Shown in pieces: positions 8,375 to 16,762 of a DNA stretch of 64,000 nt. Source of the stretch: Pseudonocardia hydrocarbonoxydans (GTDB taxonomy: Bacteria > Actinomycetota > Actinomycetes > Mycobacteriales > Pseudonocardiaceae); contig NZ_BJNG01000012.1 in the NCBI RefSeq assembly GCF_006539565.1, positions 53,465 through 117,464 on the forward strand, read 5' to 3'. Each line of letters opens with the position of its first letter. The stretch's first letter is position 1. The translations under genes were made by a program, and so were the position numbers. The notes below the pieces were generated by a model, which saw only the letters and a program-made list of their open reading frames with translations, ran no database searches and had not been told where the DNA came from.

Positions 8375-8452
8375 CTGGAGGCGTCCCCGGGCATCCCCGG
8401 GCGTTCCGGAGCATCGCCGCCCTTGTCGTCGACCAGGAAGGAGTGGCCTGCG

Positions 8453-8893
8453 ATGCTGATGCGCACCGACCCGTTCCGAGAGCTGGACCGTCTGACCCAG
8501 CAGATGCTCGGCAACAACCCCGGTACGTGGTCCCGTCCCACCGCCATGGCGATGGACGCCTATCGCGCCGGGGACGAGTTCGTGGTCTCGTTCGACCTGC
8601 CGGGCGTGTCCCCCGACGCGATCGAGCTCGACGTCGAGCGCAACGTGCTGACCGTGAAGGCCGAGCGGCGCCCCGTCGCGACCGGGGAGCACGTGGAGAT
8701 GCAGGTGGCCGAGCGGCCGCTCGGGGTGTTCTCCCGGCAGCTGTTCCTGGGCGACACCCTCGACACCGACCACATCGATGCGGCCTACCACGCCGGCGTG
8801 CTCACCCTGCGGATCCCGATCGCCGAGAAGGCGAAGCCCCGCAAGATCAGCATCACCGACGCGGACAGCGCACACCGGCAGATCAACGCCTGA
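8453..8893 (+). CDS. Small heat-shock protein Hsp20 (alpha-crystallin family)
   Basis: A 146-residue cytosolic chaperone that holds unfolding proteins. The N-terminal arm [19 protein letters not shown] is followed by the alpha-crystallin domain at about residues 38-130, with [15 protein letters not shown], the beta-strand [17 protein letters not shown], and the closing [18 protein letters not shown], whose L-x-I-type motif is typical. Start ATG at 8453 has AAGGAG nine bases upstream. It is followed 44 bases later by a small gene and then by a MerR-like regulator, an arrangement often seen around actinobacterial hsp20 genes. Heat or redox induction through the upstream inverted repeat is likely. 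Confidence 0.95.
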   Translation: MLMRTDPFRELDRLTQQMLGNNPGTWSRPTAMAMDAYRAGDEFVVSFDLPGVSPDAIELDVERNVLTVKAERRPVATGEHVEMQVAERPLGVFSRQLFLGDTLDTDHIDAAYHAGVLTLRIPIAEKAKPRKISITDADSAHRQINA

Positions 8894-8937
8894 GTGCGGG
8901 CCGGGTCCGTCGGATCCGCCACGGGGAGGGCGACGAC

Positions 8938-9426
8938 ATGATCGGGCACCTCACACTCGAGCCCACAGCACCCGACCGGACGGCAGTCGAAGCCACGGCC
9001 ACCGGGGCGCTGCTCCACGCGGGCGGGCCGTCGAGAGACGCCGCCGCGACCTGGGCCGATCTCGTCTGCGCCGATCGGGAACTGCTGGCCGCCGAGTTCG
9101 ACGCGATCATCACCGCCAATTTCCCCGATAGCGCCGACGGACCCCGGCCGGACGACCGATCGGTCCCGGTCCTGACCGGGACCGGTCTCGTCCCGCCGTG
9201 CCGGGCGCGCCACCCGTACGCACCGTGGCCGCCGCGTGGGGTCCGCACCGTCGCCCCGCACCCGCGGCCCCGGGAGCGCGGGCCGCCCCCGCACGACGCC
9301 CGAACCGGGACGCGGCCGGCCGCACCACCCCTCCGCGGCCGGCCGCTCCCGATCGGGCACGCGTGCGGAGATCGTCATGTTTCCTGGATCAGACACTTGA
9401 CCAGACCTGCAGTGCTGGCTTTATGA
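8938..9426 (+). CDS. Hypothetical protein between hsp20 and merR
   Basis: A 162-residue protein with a strong start (GGGGAGGG eight bases before ATG). The central segment TWADLVCADRELLAAEFDAI looks like a conserved short helical motif and I have the impression that it recurs in small actinobacterial proteins. The last 70 residues are dominated by proline and arginine and are probably disordered. No catalytic motif, signal peptide or membrane helix is visible. Its place between hsp20 and the MerR-type gene suggests a stress-related role, which is inference only. Confidence 0.6.
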   Translation: MIGHLTLEPTAPDRTAVEATATGALLHAGGPSRDAAATWADLVCADRELLAAEFDAIITANFPDSADGPRPDDRSVPVLTGTGLVPPCRARHPYAPWPPRGVRTVAPHPRPRERGPPPHDARTGTRPAAPPLRGRPLPIGHACGDRHVSWIRHLTRPAVLAL

Positions 9427-9427
9427 T
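9397..9427 (+). promoter_or_regulatory. Possible promoter for the MerR-like gene
   Basis: TTGACC at 9397-9402 and TATGAT at 9422-9427 form sigma-70-like boxes with a 19-base spacer, slightly long. They overlap the end of the preceding gene and lie about 210 bases before the MerR start, leaving a long untranslated leader. Support is from the hexamers alone. Confidence 0.35.
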
Positions 9428-9640
9428 TTGTCCAGGAACGAGGTAAGACACCACCGGGACGGTGACCGGCCGAGACACGCGGAGGGTGAACATCACGACA
9501 GCCCCCGAACATCGCGATCATCAGTGAAGTCTTCGTCCACGCGGGGCCCGGCCGATCAGGCCAGGCCCCGCCTGACGTCGTGCCCGGTCCCGAACGGGGC
9601 CGGAACCAGCCCACGGACAGGGGAGGGAATCGAGGACGCG

Positions 9641-9976
9641 ATGGGAGTGGGCCGACTCGACGACCAGGACTACCCGGTGCTCACCATGGGGCAGGCCGCG
9701 GAACTGCTCGACGTGCAGCCGGCGTTCCTGCGCAGCCTCGACGCCGCCGGGGTGCTCACCCCGCACCGCTCCAGCGGCGGTCACCGCCGCTACTCGCGCC
9801 GGCAGCTGACGCTGGCGGCCAGGATCCGGGAGCTGTTCGACGAGGGCATGACACTCGACGCCGCCGCCCGGATCGTGGGCCTGCAGGACCAGCTCGACAC
9901 CGCGAACGCCCGCATCGACACGCTCGAAGCGCGCGAGGCACGTCACCGCGGCTCCGACGGACCGGCCCCGCAGTAG
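9641..9976 (+). CDS. MerR-family regulator linked to hsp20 (HspR-like)
   Basis: A 111-residue regulator. Residues 13-75 form the MerR winged helix: VLTMGQAAELLDVQPAFLRS, then the wing HRSSGGHRRYSRRQL and ARIRELFDEGMTLDAAARIV. A short coiled coil (LQDQLDTANARIDTLEARE) follows for dimerisation, with no effector domain. The pattern is like HspR and hsp20-associated MerR proteins that repress chaperone genes. The ATG at 9641 is chosen because homology starts there, although the frame is open from 9428. It probably controls hsp20 and its own gene; operators were not proven. Confidence 0.85.
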   Translation: MGVGRLDDQDYPVLTMGQAAELLDVQPAFLRSLDAAGVLTPHRSSGGHRRYSRRQLTLAARIRELFDEGMTLDAAARIVGLQDQLDTANARIDTLEAREARHRGSDGPAPQ

Positions 9977-10084
9977 GCGCTTCCCCGTCGGCCGGGGCCG
10001 GGCGGGGGTCGGACCGGCTCACGGGCACGGCGCCGTCCGAATTGACCGGTCGTCGTGCGGGAGGTCGTGGGCCGCGAACGACAA

Positions 10085-10111
10085 CAGGCCGGAGCGAACC
10101 GCTCCGGCCTG
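10085..10111 (-). terminator. Terminator hairpin downstream of tRNA-Lys
   Basis: A perfect 12-bp stem (10085-10096 and 10100-10111) with a three-base loop (AAC) lies just past the 3' end of tRNA-Lys. On the minus strand it is followed by TTGTCGTT, a weak U-rich tract. This looks like the intrinsic terminator of the tRNA transcript. Confidence 0.75.
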
Positions 10112-10116
10112 CTGGG

Positions 10117-10192
10117 TGGTGCGCCGTCAGGGACTCGAACCCCGAACCCGCTGGTTAAGAGCCAGCTGCTCTGCCAATTGAGCTAACGGCGC
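10117..10192 (-). tRNA. tRNA-Lys (anticodon CTT)
   Basis: The minus strand folds as a complete cloverleaf. The acceptor stem GCGCCGT pairs with ACGGCGC, the D-arm has AGCTCAATTGGCAGAGC, and the anticodon loop CTCTTAA gives anticodon CTT. The T-loop is GTTCGAGTC and a 3' CCA is encoded. It is cotranscribed with the tRNA-His gene 79 bases upstream, and a 12-bp terminator hairpin follows. Confidence 0.95.
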
Positions 10193-10271
10193 CTGCCTCG
10201 CGCCCCACCGCCCGGCGCTCGGAAACCCTAACAAGGTCCTCCGGGCGGCCGTGCTGCGGGGTCCCGCGGCA

Positions 10272-10348
10272 TGGGGTGAGTGACGGGACTTGAACCCGCG
10301 GCCCCCTGGACCACAACCAGGTGCTCTACCAGCTGAGCTACACCCACC
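10272..10348 (-). tRNA. tRNA-His (anticodon GTG)
   Basis: On the minus strand GTGGGTG pairs with CACTCAC in the acceptor stem, the anticodon loop TTGTGGT gives GTG, and the T-arm GGGTTCAAGTCCC is typical. A G precedes position 1 (10348) opposite the discriminator C, as expected for the G-1 of tRNA-His, and CCA is encoded. It lies 35 bases downstream of orn on the same strand. Confidence 0.95.
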
Positions 10349-10383
10349 ATGCGTACCCGGCCGCAGCCGGGAACCCGACAAGC

Positions 10384-11007
10384 TTAGCGTGACGTCGCGC
10401 GCTGCTGACCCCGGGGGGCGAGTGCGGCGGCGACGGCCTGGGCCTCCTCGGTGCTCGGGCCGGGCTGGGGGACGAACAGCGTGCCGCGGTAGTAGGCGAG
10501 CTCGCGGATCGACTCCTCGATGTCGGCCAGCGCGCGGTGGGCGAGGCCCTTCTCGGGCTTGGCGTAGAACACCCGCGGGAACCAGCGGCGGCACAGCTCC
10601 TTGATCGAGCTGACGTCGACCATGCGGTAGTGCAGGTGGGCGTCGAGCTCGGGCATGTCGCGGGCCAGGAAGCCGCGGTCGGTGCCGATGGAGTTGCCGG
10701 CGAGGGGGGCGGTGCGGGCGTCGGGGACGTGCTCGCGGACGTAGGCCAGCACCTGTTCCTCGGCCTGGCGCAGCGTCACCGCCGAGCGCCGGACCTCGTC
10801 GGTGAGGCCGGAGTGGGCGTGCATGTCGCGGACGACGTCGGGCATGGCCGCCAGGGCGGACTCGTCGGCGTGGATGACGATGTCGACCCCCTCGCCGAGC
10901 ACGTTGAGCTCACCGTCGGTGACCAGGCAGGCGATCTCGATCAGCGCGTCGCGCGTCAGGTCGAGTCCGGTCATCTCGCAGTCGATCCACACCAGGCGGT
11001 CGTTCAC
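10384..11007 (-). CDS. orn: Oligoribonuclease
   Basis: A 207-residue 3'-to-5' exonuclease that degrades 2-5 nucleotide RNA fragments and linear cyclic-dinucleotide products in the cytosol. The DEDDh signature is complete: [10 protein letters not shown] at residues 7-16 (first Asp and Glu), [12 protein letters not shown] with the second Asp, and [15 protein letters not shown] with the catalytic His and last Asp. The GTG at 11007 gives the usual N-terminus [14 protein letters not shown]; no strong Shine-Dalgarno is visible. tRNA-His and tRNA-Lys follow on the same strand. A divergent ATPase gene shares the upstream region. Confidence 0.95.
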   Translation of the reverse strand: MNDRLVWIDCEMTGLDLTRDALIEIACLVTDGELNVLGEGVDIVIHADESALAAMPDVVRDMHAHSGLTDEVRRSAVTLRQAEEQVLAYVREHVPDARTAPLAGNSIGTDRGFLARDMPELDAHLHYRMVDVSSIKELCRRWFPRVFYAKPEKGLAHRALADIEESIRELAYYRGTLFVPQPGPSTEEAQAVAAALAPRGQQRATSR

Positions 11008-11202
11008 CGACGCAGCGTATGCGGTCGGGCCGTCGACGGTGACCGGAACACGCCATCGCCCTCGTCGCGCCCGGGTGCACCGGTCGTCCGCGCCGCCGGG
11101 ACGGGCCCGGACGGTGCACGTCGAGAACCTCGTGGTGGTGGCCGAACGGCCGGTCGGGCGTGCGGTTCGTCGGCGACCGACCGCACGCCGGAGGGCGATA
11201 GG

Positions 11203-12741
11203 GTGCGCGCCGTGGGTGACGACTCGGCAGCACAGCAGATCGCGTCCGGCTACGCCACCGAGGGGGCGGCGCTGGAACTGGGGGCCGTGATCGTCGACGG
11301 CGTCGTGGACCCGTCGGCGCGGGTGCGCATCCCGTTCGCCACGCTCAACCGGCACGGGCTCGTCGCGGGCGCCACCGGCACCGGCAAGACCAAGACGCTG
11401 CAGGGCCTGGCCGAGCAGCTCTCCAACGCCGGCGTGCCGGTGCTGCTGGCCGACGTCAAGGGCGACCTGTCCGGGCTGTCGCGGCCGGGGGAGCCCGGCC
11501 CGAAGATCGACGCCCGGGCCCGCGACACCGGCGACGACTGGACGCCCACCGCGTTCCCCGTCGAGTTCCTGTCGCTGGGCGGCAGCTCCTCGGCGGTGCC
11601 GATCCGGGCCACGATCACCCAGTTCGGGCCGATCCTGCTGAGCAAGGTGCTCGACCTCAACGACACCCAGGAGTCGACGCTCGGCCTGATCTTCCACTGG
11701 GCCGACCAGAAGCAGCTGCCGCTGCTGGACACCAAGGACCTGCGCGCGGTCATCCAGCACCTCACCTCCGACGAGGGCAAGGCCGACCTCAAGGGCATCG
11801 GCGGGGTCTCCTCGGCGACGGCCGGGGTGATCCTGCGGGCGCTGGTCAATCTGGAGGCCCAGGGCGGCGAGGACTTCTTCGGCGAGCCGGAGTTCGAGCC
11901 CGCGGACCTGCTGCGGGTCGGGCCGGACGGCAAGGGGATCGTCACGCTGCTGGAGCTGGCCGACCAGGCCGCCAACCCGCGGCTGTTCTCCACCTTCCTC
12001 ATGTGGCTGCTCGCCGAGCTCTACGAGGACCTGCCCGAGGCCGGTGACCTCGACAAGCCGAAGCTCGTCTTCTTCTTCGACGAGGCGCACCTGCTGTTCA
12101 CCGACGCGTCGAAGGCGTTCCTGGAGCGCATCGAGCAGACCGTGAAGCTCATCCGGTCCAAGGGCGTCGGGGTGTTCTTCTGCACCCAGCTGCCCACCGA
12201 CGTGCCCAACGCGGTGCTCTCCCAGCTCGGCGCGCGCATCCAGCACGCCCTGCGCGCGTTCACCCCGGAGGACCAGACGGCGCTGCGCAAGACCGTCCGG
12301 ACCTACCCGAAGACCGAGCACTACGACATGGAGTCCGCGCTCACGTCGCTGGGCACCGGCGAGGCGATCGTCACGGTGCTGTCCGAGCGGGGGGCGCCCA
12401 CGCCGGTGGCCTGGTCGCGGATGCGGGCGCCGCGCTCGCTGATGGCGGCCATCGGCGAGGACGCCGTGACGGTCGCGGCCAAGGGGTCGCCGCTGTTCGG
12501 CAAGTACGGCACCACCGTCGACCGCGAGTCGGCCTACGAGCGGCTGACGGCGCGGATCGCCGAGGCCGCGCCGCCGCCCGCCGACCTCCCGCCGCCGCCC
12601 CCTCGCGAGGAGCGGGAGGAGCCGGGCTTCGTGGAGAAGGCCTTCGCCTCGCCCGTCGTCCGGTCGTTCCTGCGCTCGGCGGCCAGCGCGCTGGGCCGGG
12701 AGATCACCCGGGGGATGTTCGGGACGCGCCGCCGGCGCTGA
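11203..12741 (+). CDS. HerA/DUF853-family ATPase
   Basis: A 512-residue cytosolic ATPase of the DUF853 type related to HerA and FtsK hexameric motors. Walker A is GATGTGKT at about residues 56-63 and Walker B is [13 protein letters not shown] at about 287-299, followed by the sensor region [18 protein letters not shown]. The C-terminus has a proline-rich linker and a short helical tail. The GTG at 11203 was chosen because GGAGGG lies six bases upstream; GTG at 11212 is a second option. Family members are linked to DNA processing, but the function of the free-standing actinobacterial form is not established. Confidence 0.85.
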   Translation: MRAVGDDSAAQQIASGYATEGAALELGAVIVDGVVDPSARVRIPFATLNRHGLVAGATGTGKTKTLQGLAEQLSNAGVPVLLADVKGDLSGLSRPGEPGPKIDARARDTGDDWTPTAFPVEFLSLGGSSSAVPIRATITQFGPILLSKVLDLNDTQESTLGLIFHWADQKQLPLLDTKDLRAVIQHLTSDEGKADLKGIGGVSSATAGVILRALVNLEAQGGEDFFGEPEFEPADLLRVGPDGKGIVTLLELADQAANPRLFSTFLMWLLAELYEDLPEAGDLDKPKLVFFFDEAHLLFTDASKAFLERIEQTVKLIRSKGVGVFFCTQLPTDVPNAVLSQLGARIQHALRAFTPEDQTALRKTVRTYPKTEHYDMESALTSLGTGEAIVTVLSERGAPTPVAWSRMRAPRSLMAAIGEDAVTVAAKGSPLFGKYGTTVDRESAYERLTARIAEAAPPPADLPPPPPREEREEPGFVEKAFASPVVRSFLRSAASALGREITRGMFGTRRRR

Positions 12742-12744
12742 CGC

Positions 12745-13818
12745 CTACCCCGGCAGCAGCGCCTCCAGCTCGTCGGCGGCGGTGACGGCGCCGTCGCGGG
12801 ACCGGATGCGGGCCCCGACGGCGGCCGCGGCGGCCCGGTGCGGGCCGTCGCCGAGCAGCTCGCCGACCGCCGCGGCGATCGCGTCGGGCGGGCTGTCCGG
12901 GCGCAGCACCCGCCCCGCCCCGGCCGCCTGCACGGCCGCACCCAGCATCGGGTGGACGAGCTCGGGGTGCCCCGGCAGCACGAGCACCGGCAGGTCGTTG
13001 GCCAGCGCGCGCAGCGTCGTGGCGTGCCCGCCGTGCCCGACGAGCAGGTGGGCGCGGGAGAGCACGTCGGCGTGGTCGAGCTCGCGGTGCACCTCCACCG
13101 TGGCGGGCACCCGCAGCGCGGCGGCGTCGACGCCGTCCCCGGTGCCGACGACCGCGTGCCCGTCGAGCCCGGCCAGCGCGTCGAGGATGCGCTGGAGCAG
13201 CTCGGTGCGGCCCGGGTGGTCGGCGGTGCCCACGGAGACCGCGACGAGCGCGTCGGGCTCGCGGGCGGGGGGCCGCAACCGGCCGACGACGGCGCCGGTG
13301 TGCACCGCGCCCGCGGGCAGCGGGCCGTCGAGATCGGGGTCGGTGGCCACCAGCACCCGCGCGGCCCGGCCCCACAGCGCGGCGGGCCGCATCCGCCGGA
13401 GCCGGGCGGCGAGCCCGAGGGGGCCTGCGGACCAGCGCTCGGCCAGGTAGCGGTACAGCGTGGGGACCAGCACCGCGGTCGGGATGCCCGAGCGCTCCGC
13501 CTCGCGCAGCGCCGACAGGCAGGTGGCGTCGACGAGCACGAGATCGGGGCGGCGGCGCCCCAGCTCGGTGCGCACGTCGAGCCCGGTCCCGGGGTCGAGC
13601 GCCAGCGCCACCCGCGCGGCGAGGAACCGGTTCTCCGGCACCGCGACGGCCCGCGCGGCGTGGGCGTAGGCGGCGAACCCGAGGCCCGCGCCGTGCACCG
13701 CGGCGTAGCGGTCGGCGTGGTCGAGCACGCGGACGTCGTGGCCGCGGCGCACCAGCTCGGAGCCGATGCCGAGCGGGGCCGGGCCCGCGGCGCGGGTGAC
13801 GATCAGGACGCGGGCCAT
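12745..13818 (-). CDS. GT1-type glycosyltransferase (MGT/UGT fold)
   Basis: A 357-residue protein with the two-domain GT-B arrangement of macrolide- and UDP-glucuronosyl-type glycosyltransferases. The N-terminal half begins MARVLIVTRAAGPAPLGIG and the C-terminal half carries the nucleotide-sugar region HADVLSRAHLLVGHGGHATT, in which HGGHAT replaces the common HGGxGT loop. The start ATG has GGAGGAGG five bases upstream and overlaps the PH-domain gene end by 16 bases, so it is probably the last gene of the PH operon. The acceptor is unknown; secondary metabolites or lipids are plausible. Confidence 0.75.
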   Translation of the reverse strand: MARVLIVTRAAGPAPLGIGSELVRRGHDVRVLDHADRYAAVHGAGLGFAAYAHAARAVAVPENRFLAARVALALDPGTGLDVRTELGRRRPDLVLVDATCLSALREAERSGIPTAVLVPTLYRYLAERWSAGPLGLAARLRRMRPAALWGRAARVLVATDPDLDGPLPAGAVHTGAVVGRLRPPAREPDALVAVSVGTADHPGRTELLQRILDALAGLDGHAVVGTGDGVDAAALRVPATVEVHRELDHADVLSRAHLLVGHGGHATTLRALANDLPVLVLPGHPELVHPMLGAAVQAAGAGRVLRPDSPPDAIAAAVGELLGDGPHRAAAAAVGARIRSRDGAVTAADELEALLPG

Positions 13819-15317
13819 CGGGCCTCCTCCGGGACCAGGAACGGGGTGAGCAGGCGGGGCACCGTGGCGTCGGCGAGCGCGACGCCGTCGGCCGCGGCGA
13901 CGTCGAGGACGGTGTAGCCGCCCTGGCCCGCCGCCGTCACCGCCTCGACGGTGACGACGCCGGCCCGGCGCTGGAACACGCTCTGCCGGACGGTCATCCC
14001 GAGCACCCCGTCGCGCTGCAGGGCGACGGTCCGGCGCACCAGCGATCCCTGCCGGGTGACGAGGAACCGCGCGGTGAGCTCGTGGCCGAGCTGGGCGTAG
14101 CGGTCGAGGCCCAGCAGCACGGCGAGGGGGAGCAGCAGCAGCGACAGCGGCCCCGCCCACGCGGGACCGACGGCGAACAGCCCCGCGCACACCACCGCGG
14201 CCGGAACGACGGCGCGGGTGAGCCGTCGGGTCCGGGCGGCGGGCGGGTGGGTGCGCAGCGGGGCCCCGGTGATCTCCGCGGGATGCGCGCGCAGCGCCGC
14301 CGACGCCACCCGGTGGGCCTCGCCGCGCGGCGCGGGGGGCTGCAGCGCGCCGCCCTGCGCGTCGGCGGACAGGCCGGTCGACAGCGCCCGGCACTGCGCG
14401 CCGCGTCCGGCGCGCAGCAGCAGCGGCTCGACGATCTCGGCCCCGCGCAGGCGCTGCTCCGACACCGACAGCGACCGCCGCGTCAGCAGGCCCCGCTTCA
14501 CCCGCAGCGTGCTCCCGCCGTCGCCGGCCTCGCGGGTGAGCCGGTAGTCGTACCAGCGCTCGGCGTAGAGCAGCAGCGAGCCGACGACGGCGAGCACGAG
14601 CAGCACCGTCACCACGACCAGGACGCCGAGCCAGAGCGGGGCCGCGCCGAGGCGGTCGGCCGCGTCGTCGACGGCGCCGATGTCGCGGGGGTCGACGCCC
14701 AGGTCGTCGACGAGGTTGAACACGGTGGCCCCGATCGCGCCGATGCCCGCGATGGAGGAGAACGTCAGCGGGGCGAAACGCAGCCAGGACCAGTCCAGGC
14801 GGGCCAGCGGCTCGGCCTCCGGGGCCTCCGGTGCCGCGGCGACGGGCGCGTCGGCGGGGGAGCGGGAGAGCAGCTCGCGGCGCAGCAGGTCGGCCTCGGC
14901 CGTGCTGACGGCGTCGAGGCTCAGCCCGGCCGACTCCAGCGGCGACCCCGACGCCGCACCCACCTGCACCACCGACAGCCCGAACGCGCGGTGCAGCAGG
15001 CGGGCGGTGAGGTCGACGGTGCGGATGCGGTCGCGCGGGACCGAGCGGCGCTGCCGGCGCAGCCAGCCGGTGTGCAGCTCGACTCGCTCCGCGGTGATCC
15101 GGTACCGCGTCGTGCGCCAGCGGACGACCCCGGCCGCCACGACGACGACGGCCGCGGCGACGGCGATCCCGATCCGCGCCGGGTCGGCCCCGCCGCCGGT
15201 GATCATCAGGATCAGCACCAGCGGCAGCAGCCGCCCGAGGCTGCCGAGCGGCCCGACCACGAGCATCCGGGGGTCCAGGCGCCGCCAGGGCGGCCCGGCC
15301 GGGTCGCCCGGGGTCAC
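13803..15317 (-). CDS. Large bacterial PH-domain membrane protein (YdbT-like)
   Basis: A 504-residue membrane protein with three repeated units, each a pair of hydrophobic helices followed by a bacterial PH (bPH2) domain. The first unit contains RWRTTRYRITAERVELHTGW and RDRIRTVDLTARLLHRAFGL; the second has YAERWYDYRLTREAGDG; the third has HELTARFLVTRQGSLVRRTV. This matches YdbS/YdbT-type pairs that affect the envelope in Bacillus. The GTG start overlaps the upstream PH gene stop (GTGA), so the two proteins are made together and probably form a complex in the membrane. Confidence 0.85.
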   Translation of the reverse strand: MTPGDPAGPPWRRLDPRMLVVGPLGSLGRLLPLVLILMITGGGADPARIGIAVAAAVVVVAAGVVRWRTTRYRITAERVELHTGWLRRQRRSVPRDRIRTVDLTARLLHRAFGLSVVQVGAASGSPLESAGLSLDAVSTAEADLLRRELLSRSPADAPVAAAPEAPEAEPLARLDWSWLRFAPLTFSSIAGIGAIGATVFNLVDDLGVDPRDIGAVDDAADRLGAAPLWLGVLVVVTVLLVLAVVGSLLLYAERWYDYRLTREAGDGGSTLRVKRGLLTRRSLSVSEQRLRGAEIVEPLLLRAGRGAQCRALSTGLSADAQGGALQPPAPRGEAHRVASAALRAHPAEITGAPLRTHPPAARTRRLTRAVVPAAVVCAGLFAVGPAWAGPLSLLLLPLAVLLGLDRYAQLGHELTARFLVTRQGSLVRRTVALQRDGVLGMTVRQSVFQRRAGVVTVEAVTAAGQGGYTVLDVAAADGVALADATVPRLLTPFLVPEEARWPAS

Positions 15318-15802
15318 GTCGCGTCCCCGGGGGTGGCCTGGGTGGTCTCGGTCAGCGTGCGGGCGAGCTCCGCGGCGTCTCCCGCGTCCAGCCCGGCGAT
15401 CTTGACGGCCCCGCGCGACGACGCCGTGGTGACGGTGACGGTGGCCAGCTTGAGCAGCTGCTGCAGCGGCCCGTGCTGGGTGTCGACGGTCTGCACGCGC
15501 GAGATCGGCGCGATCCGCCACTCGCGCACCAGCCAGCCCGACAGCGTGTAGACGGCCTCGTCGGTGATCTCCCACCGGTGGATGCGGAACAGGATCCGCG
15601 GCACGACCAGCAGATAGGCGAGCACGCCGACGACCGTGGCCGCGAGCGTCCACGGCCACACGGGCGCGCCCGTCGTCAGCAGCATGACGAGCTGGGGCGC
15701 GCCGAGCACGACGAGCCAGGGCAACGCCCGCAGCTGCCACCAGCGGACGGCCCGCGGGCTCACCCGGTGCGCGGGCGGTCGCAGCGGCGGTTCGACGTTC
15801 AT
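15314..15802 (-). CDS. Small bacterial PH-domain membrane protein (YdbS-like)
   Basis: A 162-residue protein with two membrane helices (LRALPWLVVLGAPQLVMLL and WPWTLAATVVGVLAYLLVV) followed by one bPH2 domain: FRIHRWEITDEAVYTLSGW, then RVQTVDTQHGPLQQLLKLAT. Together with the larger downstream partner it forms the common YdbS-YdbT pair. The ATG at 15802 is used; another ATG at 15814 would add four residues and neither has a clear Shine-Dalgarno. The genes overlap by four bases. The function of these pairs is not firmly known; envelope stress is the usual suggestion. Confidence 0.85.
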   Translation of the reverse strand: MNVEPPLRPPAHRVSPRAVRWWQLRALPWLVVLGAPQLVMLLTTGAPVWPWTLAATVVGVLAYLLVVPRILFRIHRWEITDEAVYTLSGWLVREWRIAPISRVQTVDTQHGPLQQLLKLATVTVTTASSRGAVKIAGLDAGDAAELARTLTETTQATPGDAT

Positions 15803-15840
15803 GGTCGAGATCATGCCCGCACCGTGCGGGGCGGGGGCGT

Positions 15841-16716
15841 TCAGACCGGGCGGACCGAGGTGGCGTGCAGCGCGACGTAGGGCAGCGCGGCGATCCCGCA
15901 GGACGGCGGGCGCGGCCCGGCGCCGGGCCGCTGCGCCACCTCCACCGCCCACCGCCGCCCGGACGGCCCGTGGACGGTGACCGTGCCGGGGCGGGCGAGG
16001 GGATCGAGGGTGAGCGCGTCGGCGTCGCGCAGGCCGGTGACCTCGCGGACGGCCAGCTCGGCGACCTGCCCCGCCGCCGACCACGTCGACCGGCCCCGGC
16101 TCAGCCCCGCCTCCGTCTCGCCCAGCGCGGCGGCCTTGCGGGCGGCGACCGCGGTGGCCGGGTCGAGCCGGCCGTAGAGGTAGCCGGTGGGCAGCACGAG
16201 CGCGGTGGGGGCGAAGCGGTGCCCGCCCAGGTGGCTGCACTCCCACACGTCCGGCTCGCCGACGGCGGTGACGGCGACGGCGAGCGCGCGGCCGTCGACG
16301 GCGCAGCAGCGGTCGCGGCGGCCGTGCGTGCAGACCAGCAGCAACGGGTCGGCCACCCGGTCGCCGGGCAGCGGGCCGGTGGCCGGCAGCGGCACCGCGG
16401 CCAGGTCGCGGGGGCCCTCGACGGTGAGCACCGTGGTGTGCGAGGTGCCCGGGACGGTGTCGGCGAGGAAGACCCGCGTGCCGGTGCCGGTGTCGGCGCG
16501 GCGGCCGGGGCGGCGGACGAGCAGCGGACGCCAGCCCGCGGCGCCTGCGCGGGCGGCGAAACCGGAGACCGACGGGTCGGGATGGGAGGCGATGTCACGC
16601 GGCCACGCGCCGCGGTGCTCGATCGCCACCCACCGGGCGGCCTGCGGTGCGGTGCCCGCGAGCGGCTCGTCGAGGGCGCGCGCGAGCACCGCGCACCGGC
16701 CCTCGGGTCCCGCCAT
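15841..16716 (-). CDS. Sucraseferredoxin-family protein
   Basis: A 291-residue cytosolic protein of the sucrase/ferredoxin-like family, which has a thioredoxin-like [2Fe-2S] ferredoxin domain. The cluster-ligand region is clear: LLLVCTHGRRDRCCAVDGR around residues 126-144 and DVWECSHLGGHRFAPT at about 156-171. Other members are linked to iron and siderophore metabolism. A 15/19 match to the IdeR/DtxR iron box lies 11-29 bases upstream of the ATG, between this gene and the acyl-CoA ligase, so the gene probably has its own iron-controlled promoter. A siderophore-interacting protein is encoded 6 kb away. Confidence 0.85.
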   Translation of the reverse strand: MAGPEGRCAVLARALDEPLAGTAPQAARWVAIEHRGAWPRDIASHPDPSVSGFAARAGAAGWRPLLVRRPGRRADTGTGTRVFLADTVPGTSHTTVLTVEGPRDLAAVPLPATGPLPGDRVADPLLLVCTHGRRDRCCAVDGRALAVAVTAVGEPDVWECSHLGGHRFAPTALVLPTGYLYGRLDPATAVAARKAAALGETEAGLSRGRSTWSAAGQVAELAVREVTGLRDADALTLDPLARPGTVTVHGPSGRRWAVEVAQRPGAGPRPPSCGIAALPYVALHATSVRPV

Positions 16717-16726
16717 CGGGCGAGGC

Positions 16727-16745
16727 TACCGTAAGGGTCACCTAA
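16727..16745 (-). promoter_or_regulatory. Candidate IdeR/DtxR iron box
   Basis: The 19 bases TACCGTAAGGGTCACCTAA match the actinobacterial iron-repressor consensus TWAGGTWAGSCTWACCTWA at 15 positions as I count them. The site ends immediately upstream of the sucraseferredoxin gene, a family linked to iron use. With iron, IdeR-like repressors would block this promoter. The match is by eye; binding is untested. Confidence 0.5.
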
Positions 16746-16762
16746 CCCGCTCGGGTGACGGG

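Noticed and set aside
9428..9640. N-terminal extension of the MerR-like protein
   Set aside because: The added residues are polar and unstructured, and the MerR domain starts right after ATG 9641.
10117..10348. Phage or island attachment site at the tRNA pair
   Set aside because: No duplicated tRNA end, integrase or composition change was seen nearby.
13803..15740. Long frame extending the PH-domain protein upstream to 15740
   Set aside because: Sequence before GTG 15317 is Arg/Ala-rich and overlaps the other PH gene; homology starts at 15317.
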